From NCBI GenBank assembly GCA_025559845.1, contig CP048470.1, positions 162,001-226,000 of the forward strand: a DNA stretch of 64,000 nucleotides, in the 5' to 3' direction. Shown here in pieces: positions 35,580 to 45,659 of this stretch. Source of the stretch: Agrobacterium tumefaciens (GTDB lineage: Bacteria; Pseudomonadota; Alphaproteobacteria; Rhizobiales; Rhizobiaceae). Below the pieces are notes generated by a model that did no database searches, was not told the DNA's origin, and saw only the letters and a list, made by a program, of their open reading frames with translations. Position 1 is the stretch's first letter. Every line of letters starts with the position of its first letter. The translations under genes and the position numbers were made by a program.

Positions 35580-36983
35580 CTACCGACGCGGTTTCACCAG
35601 TGTTTCTGGGGTTATCAGATGCAAGTGCTCGTCTTCTTTCGCCAAACTCTCGACATCGCTTGAAAAACCACGTCTACTGAAAAACAGGTAGTGCTTGCCC
35701 GTCGATCCTTCCCCGTAAGTCGTTTTCTCGGATCGCTCACGCAACAATCGGACGTGGCCAAGGTCGATCACACGCGATCGCCATTTGCATTCGCCATAGA
35801 AGAATGCACCATCCAACAATCGCCCCGCGACATCGATGTCGAAATCGACGTGTCCCCAAATCTGGCCAACCTCCTGGGTCGGTACCGCAAGGACCTCTTG
35901 CATATGAAGCCTTGCAAATTGAATGGCGATCGGTTCGAACGCCATCCCCATGTATTCGGAGAACCGAGGCTCCACAACGCGGTCGTAAACCTCCTCGCCA
36001 AACCCGCTGCTGATCGCGCTCAGGTTTGTTCGCACGAAACGATGCCAGAACGACATCAGGCTGTCTGCGACGCGATAGCGACGGTTTCGGCCCTTTTCGT
36101 TGGCATCTAGCGATTTCGAATTATCGATCAAATCAAGCGCGAGCAGTTTTGCCAGGTAGGGTCCAATACTGTCGCCTTTGACACCCAGTCGGTTTGCAAT
36201 CTCCGATTTAGTGCTGCAACCGTCAGATATAGCCGCAACCACGCTTGAGTAAAAAGACGGCTCTCTGAGTTCGGTCTGCAACAGCGTGTTCGGTTCGTCG
36301 ATCAGCGAGCCTGTCTCTGTAAGCAAGAGTTTGATGACGTTATTGCGGAGCGGCTCCTGCGCATCGCAAAGCTGAAGATAGTAGGGAATGCCCCCGAAAA
36401 CCGAATAGGTTCTGATTATGTCATCGGCAGTGTACTCTGGGAAACACTTGGCTACATCGACAAGGGGCAAGGCCTTCATGTCGAGCGACAGGGTTTTTCG
36501 CCCGTAAAGCGGGTTCCGTTCCGCCAACAGGTCTTCCATTTGAGAAATGGCTGAGCCGCAAAGGATCAATTTCATCGACCCATCTGCAAGCGCGCCGGAA
36601 TCCCAGAATTTCTGCACGATCGATGGCAGTGCTGGCTCGTTATCAAGCAGATACGGAAATTCGTCGATCGTGACGATCAGTCCCGGATGCTCGCCGGCAC
36701 GCTCGGCAACATAGTGCAGTACCCCCTCCCAGCTTGATAACGCTTCTAGCTGTGGCTTTGATCCGATTGCCTTTCCGACATCGGATTTGAACTGCTCCAG
36801 GTTTAAAAGTGATGAGACGCGGGTTGCCTGAAAGTAGATTTCCGGGCGATCCTTGGCGGACTCCCGAAGGAACCGCGATTTGCCGATCCGCCGTCGGCCA
36901 AATACGATGATGAGGGAAGGTCGTTGCGAATCCAATTCGGTCCGCACCAGCCTGAGTTCACGTTCGCGACCTACAAACTGCAT
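35580..36983 (-). CDS. AAA ATPase of the archaeal-ATPase/DUF234 type with nuclease-like C-terminus
   Basis: A 467-residue protein with three parts. Residues 1-220 are a P-loop ATPase: Walker A GRRRIGKS (29-36), Walker B with D107-E108 ('VTIDEFPYLL'), and a sensor-like 'LILCGSAIS'. Residues 250-290 are a winged helix ('TKSEIANRLGVKGDSIGPYL'). The C-terminal DUF234 domain has D382/D384 and E398-x-K400 ('GECKW'), the spacing of a PD-(D/E)xK nuclease core. The family is common in archaea and sporadic in bacteria; its role is unsettled (DNA handling, defence or selfish element). A perfect palindrome lies 14 bases before the start. Confidence 0.82.
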   Translation of the reverse strand: MQFVGRERELRLVRTELDSQRPSLIIVFGRRRIGKSRFLRESAKDRPEIYFQATRVSSLLNLEQFKSDVGKAIGSKPQLEALSSWEGVLHYVAERAGEHPGLIVTIDEFPYLLDNEPALPSIVQKFWDSGALADGSMKLILCGSAISQMEDLLAERNPLYGRKTLSLDMKALPLVDVAKCFPEYTADDIIRTYSVFGGIPYYLQLCDAQEPLRNNVIKLLLTETGSLIDEPNTLLQTELREPSFYSSVVAAISDGCSTKSEIANRLGVKGDSIGPYLAKLLALDLIDNSKSLDANEKGRNRRYRVADSLMSFWHRFVRTNLSAISSGFGEEVYDRVVEPRFSEYMGMAFEPIAIQFARLHMQEVLAVPTQEVGQIWGHVDFDIDVAGRLLDGAFFYGECKWRSRVIDLGHVRLLRERSEKTTYGEGSTGKHYLFFSRRGFSSDVESLAKEDEHLHLITPETLVKPRR

Positions 36984-36997
36984 ATACCCGCCTCAAA

Positions 36998-37011
36998 GTA
37001 ATTATAATTAC
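36998..37011. promoter_or_regulatory. Perfect 14-bp AT-rich palindrome before the AAA ATPase gene
   Basis: GTAATTATAATTAC is fully symmetric, contains TATAAT, and ends 14 bases before the start codon at 36983. Beside it are two direct copies of TACCTTAAT (37009-37017 and 37024-37032). It may combine a -10 box with an operator used for autoregulation. Confidence 0.5.
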
Positions 37012-37137
37012 CTTAATCGTACATACCTTAATGACGATTCCTTTGTCAAGTTCTGTGCGAGTCATGGCGACCCCGAAGAGACACGCCCAAGGGCCAGCAC
37101 TTCCTGATATCGCCAGAGTGCCGAACGCTGACCATGC

Positions 37138-37380
37138 TCAATCTCCAAGATGCGGGATACGACTGCCTACGACTGGTTTTTGCACCTGCGCTGGCACGAG
37201 ACGGATGGCGAATTTTTTTGCCCGAAGTGCGGAACGTTGCGCTGCCCACGATGAGCCGAAATCGCTTCAAATGCACCCAGAAGACCTGCCAGACCGTGTG
37301 CGAAGCTCATTTAGGGCAGCGCTATAAACGTCGCGCTGCGCCAGGACAAATCGCTCGACATCAAATGACGGCATGGGCTA
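37138..37380 (+). pseudogene. Decayed IS1595-type transposase fragment
   Basis: In one frame the translation gives 'TAYDWFLHLRWHETDGEFFCPKCG' (read in two parts, 37161-37227), the N-terminal zinc-ribbon start of IS1595-class transposases. A stop follows at about 37249. In the next frame 'NRFKCTQKTCQTVCEAH' (from about 37258) continues the second half of the ribbon. The catalytic DDE/N-K part is missing. It is an inactive scar between the AAA ATPase and the small gene at 37465. Confidence 0.55.
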
Positions 37381-37464
37381 CTCCCACGTTTTGTCAGTCA
37401 AGCGACCAACACTAAGCCTCCTGCAAGCAGAAGACATTCAGGCCAATTTCGATAGAATAGCGAC

Positions 37465-37695
37465 ATGAGCACATTTAACGAGACTGAAACCGCGCTTTTC
37501 GAGCGACTTCGCGCCTTGAAAGCGAAGCCGGAAATGGCAATCAATCTTTACGACATTGGCGTACCGATGACCGCCGCAGGCTTCACGGAAGAAGAAATCA
37601 TGAGCGTCCTCACAGCTCTTGAACAGGACAAGATCGTCGCATTCTCACCGGGCAACCGTCTGCTGATCCTGAAAGATCTTCCCGATACAGTATGA
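37465..37695 (+). CDS. Small hypothetical protein
   Basis: A 76-residue protein, acidic and predicted helical, with a pattern ('AGFTEEEIMSVLTALEQDKIVAF', taken in parts) that resembles a small winged-helix or MarR-like fold. There is no strong ribosome site, and it is flanked by a transposase remnant on one side and a convergent gene on the other. It is coding-like in composition, but its function is unknown. Confidence 0.5.
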   Translation: MSTFNETETALFERLRALKAKPEMAINLYDIGVPMTAAGFTEEEIMSVLTALEQDKIVAFSPGNRLLILKDLPDTV

Positions 37696-37744
37696 GAATA
37701 CGTAAGTCGCAGCACAGGACTGAAAGTCGGGCGACGCCGATCAC

Positions 37745-38347
37745 TCAGAACTTGTAACGAACGCCAAAAACATTGGCATTCGTTGCCCCCTTCATGTTTC
37801 CAAGTGTCTTCCCCCCACCGGACCGATGATGGAGGCGCCAGAAGAACTCGGTCGAAGAATCCTCGCTAAAGGAGACGTTGATTTCTGGGCCGAGGTAGAA
37901 AAGGACATTAGCGTTGCCGTCGTCCTTGATCTCCTGCTCGCGTTCCCGACCTGGTTGCGCATCGGTGACAAGACTGAGGCCTGCTGTAAAACTCGGTGTT
38001 ATGAAGAGCCGTTCGCCAAGTTTGATCTGCTCATAGCGCGCAACGGGACCTGCCCAAATTTCGCCGGTAAAACCCTTGCCAAACCTCGCGGCTACTCCGA
38101 TTTCCCCTCCCAGTCTCACATTGCCGATCTGATAGGGATAGAACTGATAACCGCCGCCGAGAATGGCATTGCGCTCGTAGTCGACCGGGAAAAGGGCCGC
38201 ACTCTTCAGCATGTCTTCCGTGGTCAGCGCGCCGGCAAAACCGAAAATTGCCTCTTGGGTCGGTTCTGCCATGTCCTCGGACGCAAAGGCTTGCGTTGTC
38301 GCCATCGTTAACATGGTTGCCAGCATCAAACCGTGCACAATCTTCAT
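37745..38347 (-). CDS. Outer-membrane lipid A 3-O-deacylase-like (PagL/acyloxyacyl hydrolase) protein
   Basis: A 200-residue exported protein with a signal peptide (about 1-22, ending 'TTQAFA') and alternating beta strands ending in an aromatic residue ('FGVRYKF'), as in an outer-membrane barrel. Near the C-terminus 'FFWRLHHRSGGG' matches the H-x-S active-site region of PagL deacylases. These remove a 3-linked acyl chain from lipid A and change endotoxin and membrane properties. The ATG at 38347 (AGGAG ahead) starts the signal peptide. The assignment rests on that motif and the overall form. Confidence 0.6.
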   Translation of the reverse strand: MKIVHGLMLATMLTMATTQAFASEDMAEPTQEAIFGFAGALTTEDMLKSAALFPVDYERNAILGGGYQFYPYQIGNVRLGGEIGVAARFGKGFTGEIWAGPVARYEQIKLGERLFITPSFTAGLSLVTDAQPGREREQEIKDDGNANVLFYLGPEINVSFSEDSSTEFFWRLHHRSGGGKTLGNMKGATNANVFGVRYKF

Positions 38348-38482
38348 GTCTGTACTCCTGAACGTACCCGCATAGGCATGATCCAATAGGGACATTTCCA
38401 TGATCCTAACATCCCGCAACCGAACACAAAAAGTTCAATGCCGAACGAAGGAATGGTTTCTCGAACCAAACTCAGTCGTGCA

Positions 38483-39601
38483 TCAGCGCAGGAATGTCCT
38501 GAAACGTCGCAGGGCAAGGTAGAACATGACACCACCGATCGCCGCAAGCGCCATGAGTTGCGGCCAGACGACGTCAATCCCCGCCCCCCTGAACAGAATG
38601 GACTGCGCAAGGATGACGAAATGGGTATTGGGTGCGAGCAGCATAATGTACTGAATGATGTCGGGCATGCTCTCTCGCGGCGTTGTCGCGCCTGAAAGCA
38701 CCTGAAGCGGCAGGAGAACCAGGATCAGCAACATACCGAATTGCGGCATGGAACCGGCCACAGTCGCCATAAAAATACCCATGGACGTCATGGCGAACAA
38801 TTGCAGGGCGGTACCCAAAAGAAAGAGCCAGAGCGAGCCCTCAATGGGGATGCCGAGCAGCCCTTGGACCACGACGAAGAGAGAAAACGCCGATGCCACG
38901 AGGACGACAAGTCCCATCGACCAGACTTTGCTCAGCATAATCTCCAATGGCGTGACTGGCATGACGAGGAGATGCTCGACCGTGCCGTGCTCCCGCTCCC
39001 GGATCAGCGCGGCTCCCGTCAGCACGATAGAGAGCATCGTGATGGCAGTGATGATGTTGTTGATCGACCCGAACCAGGATTTATCCAGTTCCGGGTTGAA
39101 ACGCGCCCTTAATGTCAAATCCACCGGGACAGACGTTGCGCCTCTATAACGGTTCACATATTCCTGAACTTCGCTCGAGATGATGGTCTGAACATATCCA
39201 CCCCCGCTGAACGCCTGGCTCATACGCGTCGCGTCGATATTGAGCTGGATCGCCGGCTGCTGGCCTGCCATCAATCGGCGCTGAAAATCGGGGGGGATGT
39301 TCAGAGCAAACGTATCGAGGCCCGCATCCATACGCTTGTCCATTTCGGCAATCGAAATCTGTTTTGGAGGCGCAAAGTATGGCGGGTAGAACGCGGTGCT
39401 GATACGTCCGGAAAGCGGCGACTGATCCTCGTCGACAATGGCAATCGCAGCATTGTTCAGCGTTTCCGGCAAAGCACTCGAGCCGGTGTAAATCTGCAGC
39501 GTGAAGGCATAGACGATGAGGACAAGCAACATTCCGTCGCGGGCAAGACCACGCAACTCCTTGATGCCGAGCTGAAAGATGTTTGAGGAAAAAAACGTCA
39601 T
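38483..39601 (-). CDS. ABC-2 type exporter permease
   Basis: A 372-residue membrane protein of the ABC-2 class: one N-terminal helix, a large periplasmic domain (about 45-175), then five C-terminal helices containing '[26 protein letters not shown]'. It overlaps the upstream ATPase-permease gene (ATGA). With that gene and the HlyD protein it forms a YhhJ/RbbA/YhiI-type export system for an unknown substrate, possibly drugs or membrane-active compounds. Confidence 0.9.
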   Translation of the reverse strand: MTFFSSNIFQLGIKELRGLARDGMLLVLIVYAFTLQIYTGSSALPETLNNAAIAIVDEDQSPLSGRISTAFYPPYFAPPKQISIAEMDKRMDAGLDTFALNIPPDFQRRLMAGQQPAIQLNIDATRMSQAFSGGGYVQTIISSEVQEYVNRYRGATSVPVDLTLRARFNPELDKSWFGSINNIITAITMLSIVLTGAALIREREHGTVEHLLVMPVTPLEIMLSKVWSMGLVVLVASAFSLFVVVQGLLGIPIEGSLWLFLLGTALQLFAMTSMGIFMATVAGSMPQFGMLLILVLLPLQVLSGATTPRESMPDIIQYIMLLAPNTHFVILAQSILFRGAGIDVVWPQLMALAAIGGVMFYLALRRFRTFLR

Positions 39602-42372
39602 GACGCCTGTTTCCTCAAAAGTGCGGCTCCGGCAACAAGCAGGACCGGCACGGCAATCAGGAGGGGCACGAAGGACCCGTATAGTCCGGCAAAATCAAGT
39701 GCCTTCGAGAAAGTGCCGCGTGAAATCGTCATGAAGTAGGTCGCGGGATAGATCTCGCCGATAACAGCGCCAGCTCCGCGCAATGACGAGACGGGATCTA
39801 TCATGCCGGAATACTGGGTCGCAGGGATCAGTGTCAGAAGTGCAGTCCCGAAGATCGCGGCAATCTGGCTCTTCATGAACGACGACATGACGAGACCGAT
39901 CGATGTGGCGATGATGACGAAGAGCAGCGCCCCTGTCGCATAGGCGAGATAGCTTCCAGTAAACGGTACCCGGAAAATAAAGATCGCAAAGGCCGTCAAA
40001 AGCAGGAAGTTCAGCATGCCGAGAGCGACATATGGAAGCTGCTTGCCGATCAGAAACTCCAGTCGCGTCGTTGGCGTGACGTACAAGTTGACGATCGACC
40101 CCAGTTCCTTCTCGCGTACAACGCTCAATGCCGACAACATGGCCGGAATGAGCATGAGGAGGAGCGGAATGACTGCCGGCACCATGGCCACCAGGCTCTT
40201 CACATCAGGATTATATCGGTAGCGAGTTTCGATGCTGAAGGAATTCTGTGTTGCAGCACTACCATAAAGTTCAGTCGCTTTGCGCGTCAGCCACCCCTGG
40301 TGCATTCCCTGAACGTAACCGCGCACGGTCTCCGCGCGTTGCGGCATGGCGCCATCGATCCACGCCCCGACTTCAACCGTTTTGCCACGCAAAACGTCAC
40401 GCCCGAAACCAGGCGGAATTTCAATGGCGAGGCTCAGCTCGCCATCACGCATTCGCCGGTCCATATCGGCATAGTCACGGATTGGCTCTTTCTCGATGAA
40501 GTACCGGGAACCGGCGATATCCAGGACATAATCTCGACTGATCGTGGAATCATCGCGGTCCAGAACGGCAAAGGTCAGATCCTCGACATCGAGGTTGATG
40601 CCGTAGCCGATAACAAACATCAGTATCACGCTGCCAAGGACGGCGAGCGTGCCGCGGATCGGGTCACGTTGCAGTTCCAGAGCCTCGCGACGGGTATAGC
40701 TGAACATCCGCCTGAAATCGAAAAAGCGCTTTTTTGAAGGGGGTGCGTGGGTTGTCTGGACAACGGCGACTGGAGGCGCGGCAGCGGCGTCCGTTTTCGT
40801 GATGCCCGAGGCATCTTCAAGATAGGCGATAAATGCGTCTTCGAGCGTCGCTGCGTTGCGGCTTTTCGTGATCCCTTCCGGGGTATCACTAATCAGCACC
40901 TTGCCGGCATGCATCAACGAAATTCGGTCACACCGTTCCGCCTCGTTCATGAAATGGGTCGAGATGAAGATGGTCACATTGTCGTTGCGGGACAGCTCGG
41001 CAAGGATTTGCCAGAAACCGTCGCGCGCCACCGGATCGACGCCCGACGTGGGCTCGTCAAGGATCAGGATGTCGGGAGAGTGGATCATGGCAACAGCAAG
41101 AGACAATCTCTGGCGGATCCCGAGTGGCAGGTCATCCGGAAGATTTTCCATGACGTCACCGAGATCAAAGCGCTTCGCCATCTCCTCTATGCGGGGCCCA
41201 ATGGTTTTTTCCGGCAACTTGAAAAGTCGCGCATGCAGATCGAGGTTTTGACGTACCGTCAGCTCTGAGTAGAGTGAAAATGCCTGGCTCATGTAGCCGA
41301 CGCGGTGGCGGATCGCCATGTCGCTCGCATCTACAGTGTGGCCGAACAGCTTCGCTTCGCCCTCGCTGGCGGCAAGCAATCCCGTTAGCATCTTCATGGT
41401 GGTGGATTTGCCACAGCCATTCGAGCCAAGAAAGCCGAATATCTCGCCGCGCGGGATTTTGAAGCTGACATTGTCGACCGCTGTAAAATCCCCGAAACGC
41501 ATGCTCAGATGCGAGGCTTCAATCGCATAATCGCCGTCATCTGATGCCTGGCGCGGTGCAATATGCACCTCCTGATACCCCTGTCGCTTCGTCTCTGGCA
41601 GAAGGGCAATAAATGCTGCGTCGAGATTGGCGGCCGACGTGCGCTTGAGGAGTTCGTCTGGCGAACCCGTAGCCAGGATTTTGCCCGCATCCATCGCGAC
41701 GAGCCAATCGAAGCCGGCGGCTTCCTCCATGTAGGCGGTGGCGACAATCACGCTCATGCCCGGGCGACCAGCGCGAATTGTGTCGATCAATTCCCAGAAT
41801 TGCCGGCGCGAGAGCGGGTCGACACCTGTCGTCGGTTCGTCGAGGATCAGAAGGTCCGGATCGTGGATCAGGGCACAACAAAGACCGAGCTTCTGTTTCA
41901 TGCCGCCAGAAAGTTTCATGGCTGGCCTGTCGGCGAACGGTTCAAGTCCGGTACTTTTCAGGAGATCGGCAATACGGGCCTGGCGCTCCTTGCCGTCCTG
42001 GCCAAAAAGCCGGCCAAAGAAGTCAATATTTTCGAACACCGACAATGTCGGATAGAGGTTCTTTCCAAGGCCTTGCGGCATGTAGGCAATGCGTGGGCAG
42101 GTATCTTCGCGGTGGCGGGCGCTCGACATATCACCGCCCAGCACCTCAACCTTACCTGTCTGGATAGCCCTCGCACCCGACACCAGCGACAGAAGAGACG
42201 ATTTTCCAACGCCATCGGGACCGATGAGGCCAATCATGCGCCCGGCTGGAATTTCGACGGAAATGCTGTCGAGTGCCACTGTATTCTTGAAGGCCAGCCG
42301 CACACCACTCAGTCGCGCGACCGGTTCAATTTCCATTTTCGCTTCCAAACGCTCAGCCATGGCGGAAACCAT
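39598..42372 (-). CDS. ABC exporter: two ATPase domains fused to an ABC-2 permease (RbbA type)
   Basis: A 924-residue fusion. NBD1 (about 15-245) has Walker A 'GPDGVGKSS', signature LSGGMKQK and Walker B '[12 protein letters not shown]'. NBD2 (about 285-515) has Walker A 'GSNGCGKST' and Walker B '[12 protein letters not shown]', but its signature reads LPLGIRQR instead of LSGG. The last 370 residues are an ABC-2 membrane domain with a large external loop. The ATG at 42372 overlaps the HlyD stop (TGATG); a GTG one codon earlier is possible. RbbA was named for ribosome binding in E. coli, but gene order here points to export. Confidence 0.92.
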   Translation of the reverse strand: MVSAMAERLEAKMEIEPVARLSGVRLAFKNTVALDSISVEIPAGRMIGLIGPDGVGKSSLLSLVSGARAIQTGKVEVLGGDMSSARHREDTCPRIAYMPQGLGKNLYPTLSVFENIDFFGRLFGQDGKERQARIADLLKSTGLEPFADRPAMKLSGGMKQKLGLCCALIHDPDLLILDEPTTGVDPLSRRQFWELIDTIRAGRPGMSVIVATAYMEEAAGFDWLVAMDAGKILATGSPDELLKRTSAANLDAAFIALLPETKRQGYQEVHIAPRQASDDGDYAIEASHLSMRFGDFTAVDNVSFKIPRGEIFGFLGSNGCGKSTTMKMLTGLLAASEGEAKLFGHTVDASDMAIRHRVGYMSQAFSLYSELTVRQNLDLHARLFKLPEKTIGPRIEEMAKRFDLGDVMENLPDDLPLGIRQRLSLAVAMIHSPDILILDEPTSGVDPVARDGFWQILAELSRNDNVTIFISTHFMNEAERCDRISLMHAGKVLISDTPEGITKSRNAATLEDAFIAYLEDASGITKTDAAAAPPVAVVQTTHAPPSKKRFFDFRRMFSYTRREALELQRDPIRGTLAVLGSVILMFVIGYGINLDVEDLTFAVLDRDDSTISRDYVLDIAGSRYFIEKEPIRDYADMDRRMRDGELSLAIEIPPGFGRDVLRGKTVEVGAWIDGAMPQRAETVRGYVQGMHQGWLTRKATELYGSAATQNSFSIETRYRYNPDVKSLVAMVPAVIPLLLMLIPAMLSALSVVREKELGSIVNLYVTPTTRLEFLIGKQLPYVALGMLNFLLLTAFAIFIFRVPFTGSYLAYATGALLFVIIATSIGLVMSSFMKSQIAAIFGTALLTLIPATQYSGMIDPVSSLRGAGAVIGEIYPATYFMTISRGTFSKALDFAGLYGSFVPLLIAVPVLLVAGAALLRKQAS

Positions 42373-43436
42373 CACTTGACGAGGTTGCGTTCAAGGTTCT
42401 CCGGCCAGGCGGCATTCGGATCAAGCCGGACGTAAGCCATGCCAGGCAGACCTGTTTTCACGTACTGGATATATTTCTGCAGCAGTTCCAGGGGAATCTG
42501 GGCACGGACGCGGAACGTCAGTTTCTGGCGCTCCTCCTCGGTTTCGACCGTTTTTGGTGTGAATTGCGCGACATCCGCCACGAAAGACACCTTGGCCGGG
42601 ATCGTGTATTGCGGCGCGGCATCCAGAATGAGGCGAACATCGGAACCGATCGATGTCCGACCAGCCTCCGCTGTCGGGAGGAAGAACGTCATGTAGACAT
42701 CGCCGAGGTCGACAAGATTGAGGACCCGCCCGCCGGCCGAAAGAACCTCGCCGGGCTGCGCGATCCGGTACTGGACGCGGCCATCACGCGGCGAGACCAG
42801 CGTAGCATCCTTGATATCTGTCTCAATGCTTTCGATATCAGCCTGTGCGGCGTCAACGGCCGCCTCAGCATCGACAATCTGAGCCTTGGCTGCATTGATT
42901 GCGGCATCGGAGGCTGCAAGCGAGGCCTCTGCCGAGGCGAGCGTAGCACGTGCCGAGAGCTCGGCCGCCTCGTTATCATCGACAATCTGTTGCGAAACCG
43001 CATTACCGGTCAGCAACTGTCTGGAGCGCGTGTAAGTCTTTGAAGCAGAATCGAGCTGCGCCTTACGTTGCTCCACCACAGCCAAAGCTGATGTCTTCTC
43101 GGCTTCCCGCTGCGCAACAAGGCTATGGGCTGTATCGATCGCGATTTTCGCCCGGCGAAGCTGGGCTTCCGCCTGTCGTTTCTTGGCTTCGAGCTGGGCA
43201 GTATCCATTTGCGCCAAAACCTGACCGGCCTTGACGAAATCACCCTCGCGCACAACGATATCCTGAAGGCGTCCTGCAGTTTTCGTGGAGATGTCGATTT
43301 CGACTGCTTCGATACGGCCATTGCTGGCAATGAAGCCGGAAGGTAATCCCTCACCTGTCAATTTTGACCAGGAAACATATGCGACGGCAGCAAGAACAAG
43401 AACTGCCAGACCAATGAGCAAGCCTTTTTTCGACAT
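42372..43436 (-). CDS. HlyD-family periplasmic adaptor of the ABC exporter
   Basis: A 354-residue protein anchored by an N-terminal helix (about 6-23). A lipoyl half ('[37 protein letters not shown]' region), a long alpha-helical hairpin rich in A, Q and E (about 80-200), the second lipoyl half and a beta-barrel follow, as in membrane-fusion proteins. It links the inner-membrane ABC exporter encoded by the next two genes to the outer membrane. It is the first gene of the three-gene operon. Confidence 0.93.
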   Translation of the reverse strand: MSKKGLLIGLAVLVLAAVAYVSWSKLTGEGLPSGFIASNGRIEAVEIDISTKTAGRLQDIVVREGDFVKAGQVLAQMDTAQLEAKKRQAEAQLRRAKIAIDTAHSLVAQREAEKTSALAVVEQRKAQLDSASKTYTRSRQLLTGNAVSQQIVDDNEAAELSARATLASAEASLAASDAAINAAKAQIVDAEAAVDAAQADIESIETDIKDATLVSPRDGRVQYRIAQPGEVLSAGGRVLNLVDLGDVYMTFFLPTAEAGRTSIGSDVRLILDAAPQYTIPAKVSFVADVAQFTPKTVETEEERQKLTFRVRAQIPLELLQKYIQYVKTGLPGMAYVRLDPNAAWPENLERNLVK

Positions 43437-43655
43437 TCGTCTTCCCCAAAAACCCCTCGGAATTCAACCATAGTACGTTAAAATCCGAGAAGCCAGCCAC
43501 CATAGCTTTTAAAATCCGCCTCCAATTCCTCATCCTTTTCATGGTGAGGAAGGTCCTTCGAATTTTGTCTAAGCCGTGTTCTGACGCATCACATTGACAC
43601 AAGTCAAAATGGGCTGCGGTTTTTGAAAAGTATCAGACCGTGCTCGTGGAGGCCC

Positions 43656-44681
43656 TTAAGACGGGCGCATCAGGTAATGACCGACACCCCAGACATTGCC
43701 GTTCTCATGACCGAACAATCCGGCCGTCGCAAGGAAGAACAGTCGCCACCGGCGGTTCCAGAGTACAGCGTCTTCGCCGTAGGTTTTATTCAGTATTGGC
43801 TCGATCTGCGCTGCTTTTCGATCGAAATTCTCAAGCCAGTGCAGCGCTGTGCGTTGATAGTGGACACCAGACCAGCGCCACTCTTCCTCGACGCGAAAGA
43901 GATCGCCAAACCGGCGCGGCAGATCGAAAGCGGGCATGATACCGCCTGTGAAAAAGTGGCGAGCGATCCAGTCTGCGGGATTGTTATGGTCGAACCGGTA
44001 GGACCGATTTCTATGGTTGAAGACGTGAAGGAAGAACTTGCCCTCCGGCTTCAGCCAGCCATGGACCCGTTCGAACAACGCCCGCCAGTTCGACATATGT
44101 TCGAACATCTCGACCGAGACGACCCGATCGAATTTTCCCTCTGTTGCAAAGTCATTCATATCGGCCGTCACCACGGAAAGATTTGACAGCCCGCGTGCCG
44201 CGGCGAGGTCGAGGATGTATCGACGCTGAGATTTGGAATTCGAGACAGATGTGATGCGCGCATTTGGATAGCGGGCAGCTATGTAAAGCGACAGCGAGCC
44301 CCATCCACATCCAAGCTCCAGGATATCCATGCCGTCAGCGAGACCGGCGTGATCCACGGTCTCTGCCAGCGCCGCAATTTCAGCTCCGCCAAGGCTGGTT
44401 GTCTCATCGGCATAGAAGCAGCAGGAATATTTGCGATGCGTGCCGAGGACTAGCGAAAAGAACTCCGGCGGGACCTCATAATGCTGCCGGTTCGCGTCAT
44501 TGGTATGGGTCGCGACAGGAAAGCCTGCCATGCCGGCAACAAAAGCAGCTTCGGCTTCGGGAGAAATACGGGCAAGCCTTCGCTTCGTTCTTGCACAGAG
44601 ATAATCTATTCCGGCAAGCGTCACGCTATCACTTAAGGGGGCGCGTTCAGCAGCGTTGATGGCAAAGGCAAGCATGTTCAT
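43656..44681 (-). CDS. Cyclopropane-fatty-acid-synthase-like SAM methyltransferase (short form)
   Basis: A 341-residue methyltransferase with SAM motif I 'LELGCGWGSLSLYIAARYP' (121-139). Residues equivalent to the bicarbonate/active-site set of E. coli Cfa are kept: a cysteine in 'YSCC' (87/88), E194 in 'MFEHM', and H219 in 'FLHVF'. It is shorter at the N-terminus than Cfa (about 380 residues). It overlaps the DUF1295 gene (ATGA) and belongs to the divergent half of the ECF-sigma cluster. The substrate is probably an unsaturated acyl chain of a phospholipid; the product may be a methylated or cyclopropane chain. Confidence 0.82.
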   Translation of the reverse strand: MNMLAFAINAAERAPLSDSVTLAGIDYLCARTKRRLARISPEAEAAFVAGMAGFPVATHTNDANRQHYEVPPEFFSLVLGTHRKYSCCFYADETTSLGGAEIAALAETVDHAGLADGMDILELGCGWGSLSLYIAARYPNARITSVSNSKSQRRYILDLAAARGLSNLSVVTADMNDFATEGKFDRVVSVEMFEHMSNWRALFERVHGWLKPEGKFFLHVFNHRNRSYRFDHNNPADWIARHFFTGGIMPAFDLPRRFGDLFRVEEEWRWSGVHYQRTALHWLENFDRKAAQIEPILNKTYGEDAVLWNRRWRLFFLATAGLFGHENGNVWGVGHYLMRPS

Positions 44682-45469
44682 GGACGACCTCCGGTCTTGC
44701 GTGGTCCAGGGAAAAAGGCATTCACACGACTTTGCAGGTCACGGAACCTGGTGCCGCGGGATTTCAGCATATGCTCCTCCAGAGGCGGGATGCCGGAAAC
44801 ATGGACCAGCAGCCAGTACATCATCAAAGGAGCGACGAGCGAAAGCCATGACAACGGCAAAGCACCGACTGCCAGAAGCGGGAAACTGCACCAGAACAAC
44901 CATTCAAAAAAGTAGTTTGGATGTCGGGAATACCGCCAGAAGCCAGTCTCGCATATCTCGGTTTTTGCCTGCGGTGTTTTCTTGAAAGCCGATAGCTGGG
45001 CATCGGATGAAGCTTCGCCGGCCACTGCGAATGCTCCGATCAGCAGCGCGGTGATATCGATGAGCCGCGGAAATGCAGCTGTGTTTGAAGCAGCGAGGTA
45101 GACCGCAAGAACCAGGACGAAGGCAGCCAGCGCCTGCACCTGCAGGAAAAAGAAGAGCCGCATGCTGGCTTTCTCGCCCCACTCCTCCAGCAAACGTGCA
45201 TAACGTGGATCTTCGCCACCGCCGCTGGTGCGCGTGCCGATGTGACTTGCGAGCCTTAAGGACCAGACAATCACGAGCGCAAGAACAGCGAAATTTCGCC
45301 AGTCCGCACCTTCTGCAAGAACAGCAGCCACAGCACCCGCGAGACCAACGCCGGCAGACCAGATTGTGTCAATCCAGCCGCTTGAGCCTGTGACCCGTTG
45401 AACCGAGAATGCCGCCGCCATGAGAAGCGACAGGAATATCGCGAGAGATGCCAGTACCTGCCAATCCAT
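44678..45469 (-). CDS. DUF1295 membrane protein (steroid 5-alpha-reductase-like fold)
   Basis: A 263-residue inner-membrane protein with about six or seven helices and the conserved C-terminal segment 'FWRYSRHPNYFFEWLFWCSF', typical of DUF1295 and related reductases or methyltransferases that act on lipid-like substrates. It is the first gene leftward from the divergent control region at 45470-45659 and overlaps the methyltransferase gene. In this setting it probably reduces or alters an acyl chain together with it. Confidence 0.88.
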   Translation of the reverse strand: MDWQVLASLAIFLSLLMAAAFSVQRVTGSSGWIDTIWSAGVGLAGAVAAVLAEGADWRNFAVLALVIVWSLRLASHIGTRTSGGGEDPRYARLLEEWGEKASMRLFFFLQVQALAAFVLVLAVYLAASNTAAFPRLIDITALLIGAFAVAGEASSDAQLSAFKKTPQAKTEICETGFWRYSRHPNYFFEWLFWCSFPLLAVGALPLSWLSLVAPLMMYWLLVHVSGIPPLEEHMLKSRGTRFRDLQSRVNAFFPGPRKTGGRP

Positions 45470-45659
45470 TCCTTCACCACTCTACTTGAGAGCACTCGAT
45501 ACCGCGATGAGTGCAACAAATACGGGAATGGGCGCTAACAGGTTTCAGGCAGCGCGAAAAAAAACAAAAAACGTTCCGGCCCATGAAACTCATCAGACCG
45601 GTTCCTCGTAGTTGTTCTTGCATATGCGCAAACACTTTATGCGTGACCAAGAGGACCCC

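Noticed and set aside
35302-35691. Open frame of 129 codons on the plus strand
   Set aside because: It runs antisense into the end of the AAA ATPase gene, has no ribosome site and shows no protein-like pattern.
37826-38311. Open frame antisense to the PagL-like gene
   Set aside because: The minus-strand frame has a signal peptide, a ribosome site and a barrel-like pattern; the plus-strand frame has none.
44678-45469. Classical steroid reductase function for the DUF1295 protein
   Set aside because: Only the fold is shared; bacteria of this group have no known steroid substrate, and the neighbours point to acyl chains.
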